Below, in pieces: positions 17,118 to 26,143 of a stretch of 60,260 bases of DNA. The position numbers and the translations under genes are program-made. Source of the stretch: Psychrobacter vallis (GTDB taxonomy: Bacteria; Pseudomonadota; Gammaproteobacteria; Pseudomonadales; Moraxellaceae); contig NZ_CAJHBU010000019.1 in NCBI RefSeq assembly GCF_904846715.1, positions 1 to 60,260 of the forward strand, written 5' to 3'. Under the pieces are notes generated by a model that searched no databases, had not been told where the DNA came from, and worked only from the letters and a program-made list of their open reading frames with translations. Each line of letters starts with the position of its first letter. The first letter of the stretch is position 1.

Positions 17118-17699
17118 ATGAAATTATTGAAAGCTGCGTTGTTCACCGCATTATTTTCTTGTGCGGGTATCGCCAACGCTGAGTTAATATCAAATGTACC
17201 ACTTGATACTTCTCGTTTTGAGCTAATGCCTGTCAGTGAGCTGTCTGCTAGAGCTGCCCAAGGCAACGATCACGCTCAGTTTTATTTGGCCAAACGCCTA
17301 CAAAAGGGTGAAGGTATAACCCAGAATACTCAACAAGCCATTCAGTGGTATACCAAAGCAGCTCAGCAAGGCGTTGCCCCTGCTCAGTTGAACCTAGCGA
17401 TCATGTACTTGCGTGGTGAAGGTGTTCAACCAAACCTACAACAAGCCCGTGGTTGGTTAGAAAAAGCCGCCATGCGTGGTGATAACCGTGCTAGCTATAC
17501 GCTCGCTTTGTTAGATGAAAAACAAAAGAATTTGGTCGATGCCTATAAATGGTACGACTTGGCTGCCCGTGACGGTATGCTCGATGAAAAAGTCCGTAAC
17601 AAAGCACGCGGTAAAATCGGTCAGTTGGCATTGAACTTATCAAGCGCAGATATCGCTAGTGCTCGTAGCAAAGCCGATACCTGGTTTCAGAGTAAATAA
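17118..17699 (+). CDS. Exported Sel1-repeat (TPR-like) protein
   Basis: 193 residues. A signal peptide (cleavage likely after IANA, near residue 21) is followed by three to four Sel1-like repeats of about 36 residues, such as AQFYLAKRLQKGEGITQNTQQAIQWYTKAAQQG and AQLNLAIMYLRGEGVQPNLQQARGWLEKAAMRG in sequence. Sel1 repeats form alpha-alpha solenoids for protein contacts; the partner is not indicated. Probably periplasmic. Ribosome binding site TGGAGCTGCT. Followed by its own terminator. Confidence 0.9.
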   Translation: MKLLKAALFTALFSCAGIANAELISNVPLDTSRFELMPVSELSARAAQGNDHAQFYLAKRLQKGEGITQNTQQAIQWYTKAAQQGVAPAQLNLAIMYLRGEGVQPNLQQARGWLEKAAMRGDNRASYTLALLDEKQKNLVDAYKWYDLAARDGMLDEKVRNKARGKIGQLALNLSSADIASARSKADTWFQSK

Positions 17700-17729
17700 A
17701 CTTTAATTTTGAATTTACGCAGTGAATAG

Positions 17730-17762
17730 AAAAAAGCTCAGTATTTTACTGGGCTTTTTTAT
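17730..17762 (+). terminator. Terminator of the Sel1-repeat gene
   Basis: Stem AAAAAGC.CAGTA/TACTG.GCTTTTTT with a short T-rich loop, followed by further T residues. Confidence 0.8.
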
Positions 17763-17949
17763 TTTTTACCATTCTGTCAAACCAGTCCAATTTTATACGA
17801 CATTTCAATACAGCCCATTCAAAACCTTCTCAAAATTTGCTACACTACGCGCGCCTTAGCCAATTCCACAATTGTGTTAATGTTATTTACTTATCTATTC
17901 TTTTATTACTATTGCACTGGGTTTACGACTCAGCCAGCAGGAGACTTAC

Positions 17950-19002
17950 ATGACCACCGATAACCCCACAAACAGTACCCAACACGCCACCGAATACGAT
18001 AGCATTACCAATAACATAGTCGTTGCTGCGCTATATAAATTCACGCGCTTTGCCGATTTTGAGCAGTATCGTGAGCCGATTTTTAATACCATGCTCGACA
18101 ACGATGTCAAAGGCACTTTATTAATTGCCAGCGAAGGCATCAATGGGACGATTTCTGGCACACGTCAAGGTATCGATAATGTCCTTGAGTACCTACGCAG
18201 TATCGAAGCGATTGGCAGTTTTACTTTTAAAGAGTCTTATACCGACGCTCAGCCATTTTATCGTACTAAAGTAAAACTTAAAAAAGAAATCGTTACCATG
18301 GGCGTCGAGAATATCGACCCACTACAGTCAGTCGGTCGCTATGTGAAACCCAGCGAGTGGAATGCGCTGATATCAGATCCAGACGTTATCTTGATTGATA
18401 CCCGAAACGATTATGAAGTAAAAATCGGTACGTTCCAAAACGCGGTTAATCCAAATACAGAAACCTTTCGTGAGTTTCCAGAATACGTCGCCAAAGAGCT
18501 GGATCCGGCTAAGCATAAAAAAGTTGCGATGTTCTGCACTGGTGGTATTCGCTGCGAAAAATCCACTGCCTATATGCGCGAACAAGGGTTCGAAGAGGTT
18601 TATCATTTAGAGGGCGGAATCTTAAAATATTTGGAGGAAATTCCAGCCAGCGACTCTATGTGGCAAGGTGATTGCTTTGTTTTTGACAATCGCGTGTCAG
18701 TCAATCACAATTTAGAAAAAGGCAGCTATGAGCAGTGTTTTGCTTGCCGTATGCCCATTACTGCTGATGACATGCAAAGCCCCGCTTATATCAAAGGCGA
18801 GTCATGCCTACATTGTATCGACAAAGCAACTGACGAACAAAAAGCCAGATTCCGTGAGCGTGAACATCAAATGCAATTGGCGCAAAAACGTGGTGAAGCT
18901 CATATCGGTAGTGATGTAATGGATGTGATAGAAAAACGTAAAGCGGCGAAAATCGAAACGCGTCGTCAAGCTGAAGCTGCCAATAAAGCCAACGCTGAAT
19001 AA
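17950..19002 (+). CDS. trhO: tRNA uridine-34 hydroxylase (rhodanese family, YceA)
   Basis: 350 residues. TrhO makes 5-hydroxyuridine at wobble position 34 of certain tRNAs using oxygen. The N-terminal part ([21 protein letters not shown], then [11 protein letters not shown]) and the central rhodanese domain with Cys196 in [12 protein letters not shown] match the family. A C-terminal Cys-rich part ([21 protein letters not shown]) may bind metal and is usual. Ribosome binding site AGGAGA 9 bases before the ATG. It shares a bidirectional terminator with the convergent serA. Confidence 0.95.
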   Translation: MTTDNPTNSTQHATEYDSITNNIVVAALYKFTRFADFEQYREPIFNTMLDNDVKGTLLIASEGINGTISGTRQGIDNVLEYLRSIEAIGSFTFKESYTDAQPFYRTKVKLKKEIVTMGVENIDPLQSVGRYVKPSEWNALISDPDVILIDTRNDYEVKIGTFQNAVNPNTETFREFPEYVAKELDPAKHKKVAMFCTGGIRCEKSTAYMREQGFEEVYHLEGGILKYLEEIPASDSMWQGDCFVFDNRVSVNHNLEKGSYEQCFACRMPITADDMQSPAYIKGESCLHCIDKATDEQKARFREREHQMQLAQKRGEAHIGSDVMDVIEKRKAAKIETRRQAEAANKANAE

Positions 19003-19025
19003 ATTTACGATTGATAAAAGCACAC

Positions 19026-19064
19026 AAAAGAGAGGCTCTAGTGAATAGAGCCTCTCTTTTTTTA
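19026..19064. terminator. Bidirectional terminator between trhO and serA
   Basis: A perfect stem AAAGAGAGGCTCT/AGAGCCTCTCTTT with loop AGTGAAT, T-run on the plus strand and TTTTG on the minus strand. Confidence 0.85.
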
Positions 19065-19104
19065 TATAAATATTCAGTGCAAATTAAAACAATCAGCGCT
19101 GATA

Positions 19105-20331
19105 TTAGAACAAGATGCGTACACGGATAGTTTCTTCTACGTCTTTGAGCTGGTCTAGCGCCGCATCTGAATCGTTATAATCAACATCCATGACCAGATA
19201 ACCGACATCGCCTTCCGTCATTAGGCTCTGCGCTAGGATGTTAATCCCTGCTTCAGCGAACAAACGGTTGATCTGTGATAGCACACCCGGTACGTTTCTG
19301 TGAATATGTAGCAGACGATGTGAGTTTTCTTTGAACGGCACAGAAACCTCTGGGAAGTTTACGGCAGTCGCGGTGTCGCCTTGATCTGAGTATCTGACAA
19401 ACTTATCGGCAACTTCCAGCCCGATATTGGCCTGTGCTTCTTGCGTTGAGCCACCGATATGCGGGGTCAAGATGACGTTGTCAAACTTACGCAATGGTGA
19501 TTCAAACTCTTCGTCCGCAGATTTTGGCTCTTTCGGGAACACGTCGATAGCCGCGCCCAATACTCTACCAGACTCAAGCGCCGCAGCAAGATCATCAATC
19601 TCGACGCACGTACCGCGAGCAGCGTTGATGAAGTAGCTGCCTTCTTTCATTTGTGCAAATTGTTCAGCTTTCATCATGTAGCGTGTGCTTGGCACATCAG
19701 GCACATGCAACGTCACGATATCGGCCGTTGATAATAGCTCTTCTAAACTACCTACTTGTACAGCGTTACCTAATGGCAATTTGGTCACTGCATCATGATA
19801 GATGACTTTCATGCCGAAACTTTCTGCCAACACAGACAATTGTGAGCCGATAGAACCATAACCGACGATACCGATGGTTTTGCCACGCACTTCATGTGAG
19901 TTGGTCGCAGACTTGCCCCAGCCGCCACGATGCACGGTTGCATTTTTTTCAGGAATACCGCGATACAGCATAATGGCTTCGGCCAATACCAACTCAGCCA
20001 CTGAACGGGTGTTAGAGAATGGCGCATTAAAGACGGGAATACCGAGGTCGCGAGCTGCATCTAAATCTACTTGGTTGGTACCAATACAAAAGCACCCAAT
20101 ACCGATAAGCTTGTGCGCATGCTCAAGTACTTCGCGCGTCAACTGAGTGCGCGAACGAATACCAATAAAGTGAGCATCTTTGATTTTCTCAATCAGCTCA
20201 TCTTGATCCAAGGCATGACTGATATTCTCAATGTTATGATAACCAGCGCCTTCCAATACTTTTAAAGCATTGCTATGTAGACCTTCGAGCAATAGAAAAC
20301 GGATTTTGTCTTTTTGTAGTGATAACGCCAT
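19105..20331 (-). CDS. serA: D-3-phosphoglycerate dehydrogenase
   Basis: 408 residues, like the E. coli enzyme (410). First step of serine synthesis, NAD-linked; the E. coli type also reduces 2-oxoglutarate to D-2-hydroxyglutarate. Substrate-binding RSRTQLTREV, the Rossmann motif GIVGYGSIGSQL, catalytic Arg in INAARGTCVEID, Glu in the PKEP region and His in LTPHIGGSTQEAQANIG are all present. The C-terminal ACT domain (HIHRNVPGVLSQINRLFAEAGINI) is the serine feedback site. It diverges from a D-2-hydroxyglutarate dehydrogenase-like gene, which suggests functional coupling. Confidence 0.97.
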   Translation of the reverse strand: MALSLQKDKIRFLLLEGLHSNALKVLEGAGYHNIENISHALDQDELIEKIKDAHFIGIRSRTQLTREVLEHAHKLIGIGCFCIGTNQVDLDAARDLGIPVFNAPFSNTRSVAELVLAEAIMLYRGIPEKNATVHRGGWGKSATNSHEVRGKTIGIVGYGSIGSQLSVLAESFGMKVIYHDAVTKLPLGNAVQVGSLEELLSTADIVTLHVPDVPSTRYMMKAEQFAQMKEGSYFINAARGTCVEIDDLAAALESGRVLGAAIDVFPKEPKSADEEFESPLRKFDNVILTPHIGGSTQEAQANIGLEVADKFVRYSDQGDTATAVNFPEVSVPFKENSHRLLHIHRNVPGVLSQINRLFAEAGINILAQSLMTEGDVGYLVMDVDYNDSDAALDQLKDVEETIRVRILF

Positions 20332-20709
20332 GTGAGAACTGTCCTATAATTGTCTTATTAAATTATCTAAGGGATAATCTATGATGGATGAAACGAAAAC
20401 AGTCTAGATATCTTACACAAAATCCGACGTCGATGTTAGCAGATTAGATGAATTATTGATTATCAAGCCTGAAAAAATTTTATGCTATAGTGAACCATTC
20501 TGTTCAAAGCTGCTTAAACACTTTTTTATTATTTATAATTCACATATGCACAATTATATCGTTGCCATATTAACCAAACTTCTGGTTATACCCACACAAA
20601 TATATAAACACCGTTATATATGCTTAGTGACACATGCTTAGTGATGTTCATTTGGCTATATAATAATCCCTTTTATGCATAGCGCTTACGTTTATACTGA
20701 GACTTGACC

Positions 20710-22152
20710 ATGACTTCTTTATCTAGCCAGAGCACATCTGAAACAAATACAGCCGCTGTCCAAACTGTCTTAAGCACACTGCTTGATATCCATCAATTTG
20801 ACCCGAGCCAAATCAAAACCGACGCTGAGAGCTTAGAGCATTGGGGCAAAGATTGGACCAAGCATTTCACGCCCAACGCTGCTGCCATTGTCTTTCCAAA
20901 GACTACCGAACAAGTACAGTCTATCGTGTTACTTGCCAATGAACACAACGTCGTCATAACGCCAAGTGGCGGTCGCACAGGTCTATCAGCAGGTGCCGTC
21001 GCCGCTAACGGTGAAATCGTCGTCAGCATGGATAAAATGAACCGTATTGGTCAGTTTTATCCTGCTGATCGCATGGTCGAGATTGAAGCTGGCGTAGTCA
21101 CTGAGCAATTACAACAGTTCGCTGAATCAAAAGACCTCTACTATCCTGTCGACTTTGCCTCAGCAGGCTCTAGCCAAATAGGTGGCAACATCGGCACCAA
21201 CGCAGGCGGCATCAAAGTCATCCGTTATGGCATGACCCGTCAATGGATCATGGGGCTGACCGTCGTTACGGGTAAAGGCGATATCTTGCATCTCAATCGC
21301 GGTATGGTAAAAAACGCCACAGGTTACGACTTACGTCAATTGTTCATTGGTAGTGAGGGCACGCTCGGTCTGGTGACTCATGCGCAAATCAAACTTGAGC
21401 GTCAGCCACAAGACTTAAACGTGATGGTGCTCGGCATGGACAGCTTCAACGATGTGATGAATGTCCTATCTGCTTTTCAAGCGCAAATTGATTTGACCGC
21501 ATTTGAATTTTTTGATGATATCGCGATTGATAAATTGATGGCACATGGACAAGTACAAGAGCCGTTTGAGTCACGTACCAAATTTTATACCTTGCTAGAG
21601 TTTGAAGCACCATACGAGCCTATCATGGATAAAGCCATGGCAATATTTGAACATTGCATGGAGCAAGGCTGGGTCATCGATGGTGTCATGAGTCAAAACC
21701 TCACCCAAGCGGCAGAGCTTTGGAAACTGCGTGAATATATATCTGAAACCATCTCGGTATTTACCCCTTACAAAAACGATGTATCCGTACTCATCAGCTA
21801 TGTGCCTGAATTTATCGCTGAGATTGATCATATCGTCAGTAGCAATTACCCTGACTTTGAAGTTTGCTGGTTTGGACATATTGGCGATGGTAATTTGCAT
21901 CTGAATATCTTAAAGCCTGAAAATATGAATAAGGATGACTTTTTTGCAGAATGTCAGACCGTCAACAAGTATGTATTTGATACGGTGCAAAAATACGGCG
22001 GCTCCGTGTCGGCTGAGCATGGGGTTGGTATGACTAAAAAACCCTATCTCCACTATAGCCGCAGCGAAACTGAGATTGACTATTTGCGAGACATCAAAAA
22101 AGTCTTTGATCCCAATAATATTATGAACCGTGGCAAGATTTTTGATATGTGA
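20710..22152 (+). CDS. FAD-linked oxidase, probably D-2-hydroxyglutarate dehydrogenase
   Basis: 480 residues from the ATG at 20710 (an in-frame TTG lies 6 bases before). FAD-binding PCMH domain: PSGGRTGLSAGAV, GGNIGTNAGGIKVIRYG and LFIGSEGTLG. The C-terminal oxidase domain carries HIGDGNLHLN and SAEHGVGMTKK with the metal-binding histidines. The family includes D-lactate and D-2-hydroxyglutarate dehydrogenases. I prefer the latter because in Pseudomonas the D-2-hydroxyglutarate enzyme is encoded beside serA and removes the side product of SerA, and here the two genes diverge from one 378-base space. D-lactate dehydrogenase remains possible. Confidence 0.85.
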   Translation: MTSLSSQSTSETNTAAVQTVLSTLLDIHQFDPSQIKTDAESLEHWGKDWTKHFTPNAAAIVFPKTTEQVQSIVLLANEHNVVITPSGGRTGLSAGAVAANGEIVVSMDKMNRIGQFYPADRMVEIEAGVVTEQLQQFAESKDLYYPVDFASAGSSQIGGNIGTNAGGIKVIRYGMTRQWIMGLTVVTGKGDILHLNRGMVKNATGYDLRQLFIGSEGTLGLVTHAQIKLERQPQDLNVMVLGMDSFNDVMNVLSAFQAQIDLTAFEFFDDIAIDKLMAHGQVQEPFESRTKFYTLLEFEAPYEPIMDKAMAIFEHCMEQGWVIDGVMSQNLTQAAELWKLREYISETISVFTPYKNDVSVLISYVPEFIAEIDHIVSSNYPDFEVCWFGHIGDGNLHLNILKPENMNKDDFFAECQTVNKYVFDTVQKYGGSVSAEHGVGMTKKPYLHYSRSETEIDYLRDIKKVFDPNNIMNRGKIFDM

Positions 22153-22179
22153 TTGACTGATTTTTTATCATGATGTTTA

Positions 22180-22224
22180 ACTAAAAAAGACGCTAACCTG
22201 AACAGGCTGGCGTCTTTTTTAGTT
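22180..22224. terminator. Bidirectional terminator between the FAD oxidase and BLUF genes
   Basis: Perfect arms CTAAAAAAGACGC (22181-22193) and GCGTCTTTTTTAG (22210-22222), with CCTG/CAGG adding to the stem. Confidence 0.85.
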
Positions 22225-22275
22225 GTTTTAAAAAGTATGCACTTTATAAAAATATGAGAGTGACGCTTTTTTCGC

Positions 22276-22905
22276 TTATAAGTACAACACGATCAATCCT
22301 ACTACAAGCAACAAACTTAAAAAACCCTGAACGATTAAAAAGGCTTGATGCGGTGCCACGATATGTCGAAACATATTACCTAGCGCGTTATAAGTAATGC
22401 CTGCTGCCTGAATATGCGGTGGACTATCAAAGGTTTTGATAATTTGCAAAAAATGCTCGGTACGATCAGGCGACCACCCATGTGGGAAAAAGGGTAAATA
22501 AGGCGATAGCTGCGCAGCTTGCTTTTTGCTCGCTGGAGACCACAACCAACGCTCTAAAAACAGTAAGCGCATGCGCCAATCCGCAAAGCTACGCTCGTCT
22601 ATGGTTTGCAACAATAACATCTCGACATTTTTATGGCGGCTGTCCGCAAAGATACGCTGTTTTAAGGCAAATACATCTGCTTTCTCACCTTCGACACATT
22701 GCAAAAAATGACCATTGCCATAACATAGGATACCTGTAATACCATGCTGTTGATTATAATCACGCGCATGGCTTTCTACCTCATCAAATATAGTGGTGCT
22801 CAAACGTGAGCCAAGCGTCAGACTGCTAACATAGACCAATTGAACCAGTGCTGAGTCTTCTATTTCATCAAACTCACTGATTCTGTGGCTATAATCTAAG
22901 GGCAT
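22276..22905 (-). CDS. BLUF-domain blue-light sensor with C-terminal membrane helix
   Basis: 209 residues from the ATG at 22905 (AGGA upstream); the frame continues to a TTG at 23004 that I reject. BLUF domains bind FAD and sense blue light. Key residues match PixD by alignment: Tyr25 in LVYVSS, Asn51 in DYNQQHGITG, Gln69 in HFLQCVEG, Trp110 and Met112 in FADWRM. After the domain comes a linker of about 70 residues and then one strongly hydrophobic helix (about 187-208) at the very C terminus, which would anchor it in the inner membrane. No output enzyme domain is fused. It diverges from the GNAT-nitrilase gene. Confidence 0.92.
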   Translation of the reverse strand: MPLDYSHRISEFDEIEDSALVQLVYVSSLTLGSRLSTTIFDEVESHARDYNQQHGITGILCYGNGHFLQCVEGEKADVFALKQRIFADSRHKNVEMLLLQTIDERSFADWRMRLLFLERWLWSPASKKQAAQLSPYLPFFPHGWSPDRTEHFLQIIKTFDSPPHIQAAGITYNALGNMFRHIVAPHQAFLIVQGFLSLLLVVGLIVLYL

Positions 22906-23415
22906 AATACATAATCCTAAAAACCGCTCGTGGGCGGTGAAATTAAACAAGTAAAATAAAACTATGCCCGAAAGAAAAAATACCGACTCACAAAAACGTA
23001 GCAAACAGTTACCACGTTAGACTGTCATTGATGAGGTAGCTTGTTATGATAGCGAACAAAACAAAAGGTACTAAGAATGAAGGGTACTAAGAAATGCTAT
23101 GTAGAAATGATATCAGGCAACTATGAGAAATTACTCATACCATCAGTTTGAAAGCTGTCGTAAATATTCAACTTATTTAACTTTTGATTAATATTTTGAT
23201 CAAATCAGATTCAGTTAAATTAAAATCGATAAACGAGGTAAGATAGAATATCCATCCTAACCTATTGTAAATACAACAATAAATTATCGTAACAGTAATA
23301 TTTCATTATTGGAATATTTTTATCGATTCTGTTACACAAAGACTGGTTAGCTTGCACGCTGCACCATATATATTTGCTACCACCAAAATCAGTAGATATT
23401 CACAACAGGAAAATT
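22906..23415. other. 510-base divergent intergenic region
   Basis: AT-rich space between the BLUF gene (minus) and the GNAT-nitrilase gene (plus). It must hold promoters for both. I see no convincing gene, hairpin terminator or repeat in it; ATCGATAAACGAGGTAAG near 23224 resembles a ribosome binding site but no frame follows. Confidence 0.4.
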
Positions 23416-25053
23416 ATGAGTAAAATAGAAAAATTAGATGACCTTCATCTTACAATCGCTGAGATTAAGAAAAAAGATTATCCTCAATTAAAAGAATTGA
23501 TGGATCGCGTCTATGTAAACTTAGGCGGCGCTTGGTCAAAGACGACCATTCATACCTTGATTGACGCCTTCCCTGAAGGTCAGATCGCTTTATTTGACCA
23601 TGACGAACTGATCGGTATTGTGCTGTCCATGCGCGTCGATTATGCTAAATTCTCAAATCCGCATACTTATGAAGACTTGATCGGTCAAAAAGAAATCATC
23701 AGAGACAATCCAGAAGGCGATGCGATCTATGGTCTAGATGCCTTGATTGATCCTGAATATCGGGGTTATCGTCTAGGCCGCAGACTTTATGATGCCCGTA
23801 AAGAGTTGTGCCGCCAACTGAATTTCCGCGCTATCTTGGCAGGTGGGCGTATTCCTAACTATCATAATCATCAAGACCTTACGCCTGGCGAATATATTGA
23901 TGCGGTGGCGGCTCGTGAGATTCATGATTCTGCGCTATCTTTTCAATTATCGAACGGCTTTATCGTCAAGCGCATTTTGACCGCTTATCTGCCTGATGAT
24001 GCACAGTCCAAAGGTTTTGCCACGCTGCTTGAGTGGGCAAATATTTATTATGAGCCACAAGATTATAAGCCTAATACGCGCAAGTCCGAAGTGCGTATCG
24101 GTGGTATTCAATGGCAAATGCGTGAGGTTGAGTCCCCTGAAGAGCTGTTACAACAAGTCGAGTTTTTTGTCGATGTCATGGCTGATTACAACTCAGACTT
24201 TGCCTGCCTGCCAGAGTTTTTTAACGCGCCATTAATGGGTCTATGTGAGTCAACGGATCAAAACGTCGCTATTCGCTTTTTGGCAGGTTATACCGAATGG
24301 TTCAAAAATGAAGTCTCTCATCTGGCGGTCAGCTATAACGTCAACGTTATTGTAGGATCGATGCCATTGCTAGACGAAGACGACACACTATATAACGTCA
24401 GCTATCTGTGTCGCCGCGACGGTACGGTGGAAGAGCAGCGCAAAATTCATATCACGCCGCATGAGCGTAGCGCTTGGGTCATCGAAGGTGGTGATGAGGT
24501 TAAAGTATTCGATACGGATGCTGGTCGTATTGGTATCTTGGTCTGTTATGATGTTGAATTTCCTGAGCTTGCGCGCTTGTTGGCGCTTGACGATATGGAC
24601 ATTTTGTTCGTACCTTTTTGGACTGATACCAAAAACGGCTATTTGCGCGTGCGCCACTGTGCTCAAGCGCGAGCCATTGAAAACGAATGCTATGTGATGA
24701 TTTGCGGCTCAGTGGGTAACTTACCGCAAGTTGAGAGCTTAGACATTCAGTATGCGCAGTCTTCTATTTTCTCTCCGTCAGATTTTGCCTTCCCGCATGA
24801 TGCAATTATGGCAGAAACGACGGCCAACACTGAGATGGTCTTTTTCTCAGATGTGAATTTAGATAAACTCACTCACGTTCGTAACGAAGGCTCGGTACAT
24901 AATCTGATTGACCGCCGTGATGATTTGTTTAGCTTAAAATGGAAACGCAAAGCCAAAGTGCCAGCCAGCAAATTAAGTGATGAAGAACGCCGTGAAAACT
25001 CAGGTAGTGTATTGACTGGTGATCCACTGCAAAATCGGGCACAAAAACCTTAA
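23416..25053 (+). CDS. GNAT acetyltransferase fused to a nitrilase-family hydrolase
   Basis: 546 residues from the ATG at 23416, which has AGGAAAA upstream. Residues about 10-210 are a GNAT domain; DPEYRGYRLGRRLYDARKEL is the acetyl-CoA loop (R/Q-x-x-G-x-G/R). Residues about 225-520 are a carbon-nitrogen hydrolase with catalytic Glu267 (CLPEFF), Lys343 (RKIHITPHE) and Cys377 (LVCYDVEFPE). Such fusions are a known bacterial family of unclear substrate; an N-acyl amide or omega-amide is a reasonable guess. It has its own terminator. Confidence 0.92.
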   Translation: MSKIEKLDDLHLTIAEIKKKDYPQLKELMDRVYVNLGGAWSKTTIHTLIDAFPEGQIALFDHDELIGIVLSMRVDYAKFSNPHTYEDLIGQKEIIRDNPEGDAIYGLDALIDPEYRGYRLGRRLYDARKELCRQLNFRAILAGGRIPNYHNHQDLTPGEYIDAVAAREIHDSALSFQLSNGFIVKRILTAYLPDDAQSKGFATLLEWANIYYEPQDYKPNTRKSEVRIGGIQWQMREVESPEELLQQVEFFVDVMADYNSDFACLPEFFNAPLMGLCESTDQNVAIRFLAGYTEWFKNEVSHLAVSYNVNVIVGSMPLLDEDDTLYNVSYLCRRDGTVEEQRKIHITPHERSAWVIEGGDEVKVFDTDAGRIGILVCYDVEFPELARLLALDDMDILFVPFWTDTKNGYLRVRHCAQARAIENECYVMICGSVGNLPQVESLDIQYAQSSIFSPSDFAFPHDAIMAETTANTEMVFFSDVNLDKLTHVRNEGSVHNLIDRRDDLFSLKWKRKAKVPASKLSDEERRENSGSVLTGDPLQNRAQKP

Positions 25054-25094
25054 TTGCTTATAATAAGTATCATGTAACACAGTAATTCGGTAAT

Positions 25095-25125
25095 ACGGCT
25101 GACCACTCAGCCGTTTATTTTTATC
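25095..25125 (+). terminator. Terminator of the GNAT-nitrilase gene
   Basis: Perfect 8-bp stem ACGGCTGA/TCAGCCGT with loop CCAC, followed by TTATTTTTA. Confidence 0.7.
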
Positions 25126-25165
25126 TGTAGTTGATCCTAAATCAAAAAAGCACAACCATGACCAC

Positions 25166-25245
25166 GTACTGCTAGGATAATATTTTTTTGCTTGCTGTGC
25201 CTCCGCAGACAGATGCTGCAAAAATTTATCCTAGCAGCACTGTAT
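25166..25245. repeat. Palindromic intergenic repeat, well-preserved copy
   Basis: Arms TGCTAGGATAA (25170-25180) and TTATCCTAGCA (25226-25236) are exact mirrors. The core CTTGCTGTGCCTCCGCAGAC is one base different from the copy at 11610-11700. A TATAGTGGATT-like tail follows at about 25250. Confidence 0.7.
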
Positions 25246-25299
25246 TTTTTATAGTGGATTGGCTATATCAAAAATATCTAGAGTAAAAAAGCAGCCATT

Positions 25300-25860
25300 A
25301 TGACGACTGATATTGAAAGCGATAAAGTAAGTGCTCAAAAGCCTAAAAAAACACCAAAACAAAAAGTGTGGTCTGTTTTTAAAACCGTACTGTTATATGG
25401 TCTGATATTTGCCGTGATATATACGGCGATTAATTGGTGGCGACAACCCGTCATGCCAGCCAACCCGCAATTGCAATTGACAGACTATCAAGGGCAAACG
25501 GTTGATTTGGCAGCATTGAGTCATGAGCAGCCCACGTTGGTATATTTTTGGGGCACTTGGTGTTCAATTTGTAGCATCACCTCACCGACTATAGACAAAC
25601 TGGCAGCGGCAAGTAATTATCCCGTCGTCACTATCGCTATTAAATCAGGATCTGACCAAGCGCTGCAAGGTTACCTGAATGCAAACCGTTATGATTTTAC
25701 GACGATAAACGACCAAGAAGGCCTGATCTTTGACGATTGGCAAGGACAAGTCACGCCATCGTATGTGATTTTAAAAGATGGCGAGATGACACAAGGTCTG
25801 ACCGGTATTCAGCCACTTTGGTCATTAAAACTACGGCTATGGTTGTCATCGGTTTTTTAG
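25300..25860 (+). CDS. Membrane-anchored thioredoxin-like disulfide reductase/oxidase
   Basis: 186 residues. One helix (about 28-45, TVLLYGLIFAVIYTAI) anchors the N terminus, with the thioredoxin fold outside. The active site is WGTWCSICS with Cys88 and Cys91, in the TlpA/DsbE/ScsD style, and the cis-Pro loop is in VTPSYVILKDG. The protein resembles ScsD-type 'protein disulfide oxidoreductase' members. No cytochrome c maturation or scs genes adjoin it, so the substrate is open. Confidence 0.85.
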   Translation: MTTDIESDKVSAQKPKKTPKQKVWSVFKTVLLYGLIFAVIYTAINWWRQPVMPANPQLQLTDYQGQTVDLAALSHEQPTLVYFWGTWCSICSITSPTIDKLAAASNYPVVTIAIKSGSDQALQGYLNANRYDFTTINDQEGLIFDDWQGQVTPSYVILKDGEMTQGLTGIQPLWSLKLRLWLSSVF

Positions 25861-26143
25861 CGTTTGGTCAGCCCTTTTTACCCTATCCTTTTTGTCATAT
25901 AATAGCTGAGTTATCATCGTATCTTTTTTATTTATTCTTATGCCTGTATTTTATGGCTGATAAACGTATTTTATGTTGCATTCGTCTCGTTAGCATTTAT
26001 TATTGACGTCACTGCCTTTATAAATAGCGTATACATCGAACATCGACATTTCAGTAATGAATCCAGTATCATCTTAATTTTTGCAACCGACTTTGAACCG
26101 ATATTTTAATCAAACTACCTAACCTCTAAAAAAGACACCTTCT

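Noticed and set aside
20456..20641. 61-residue frame in the serA/FAD-oxidase spacer
   Set aside because: No ribosome binding site and no recognisable features; this space more likely holds divergent promoters.
22906..23004. N-terminal membrane helix of the BLUF protein from a TTG at 23004
   Set aside because: The extension (FFLSGIVLFYLFNF) is hydrophobic but the TTG lacks a ribosome binding site, while ATG 22905 has AGGA and directly precedes the BLUF domain. Two-ended anchoring remains possible but unlikely.
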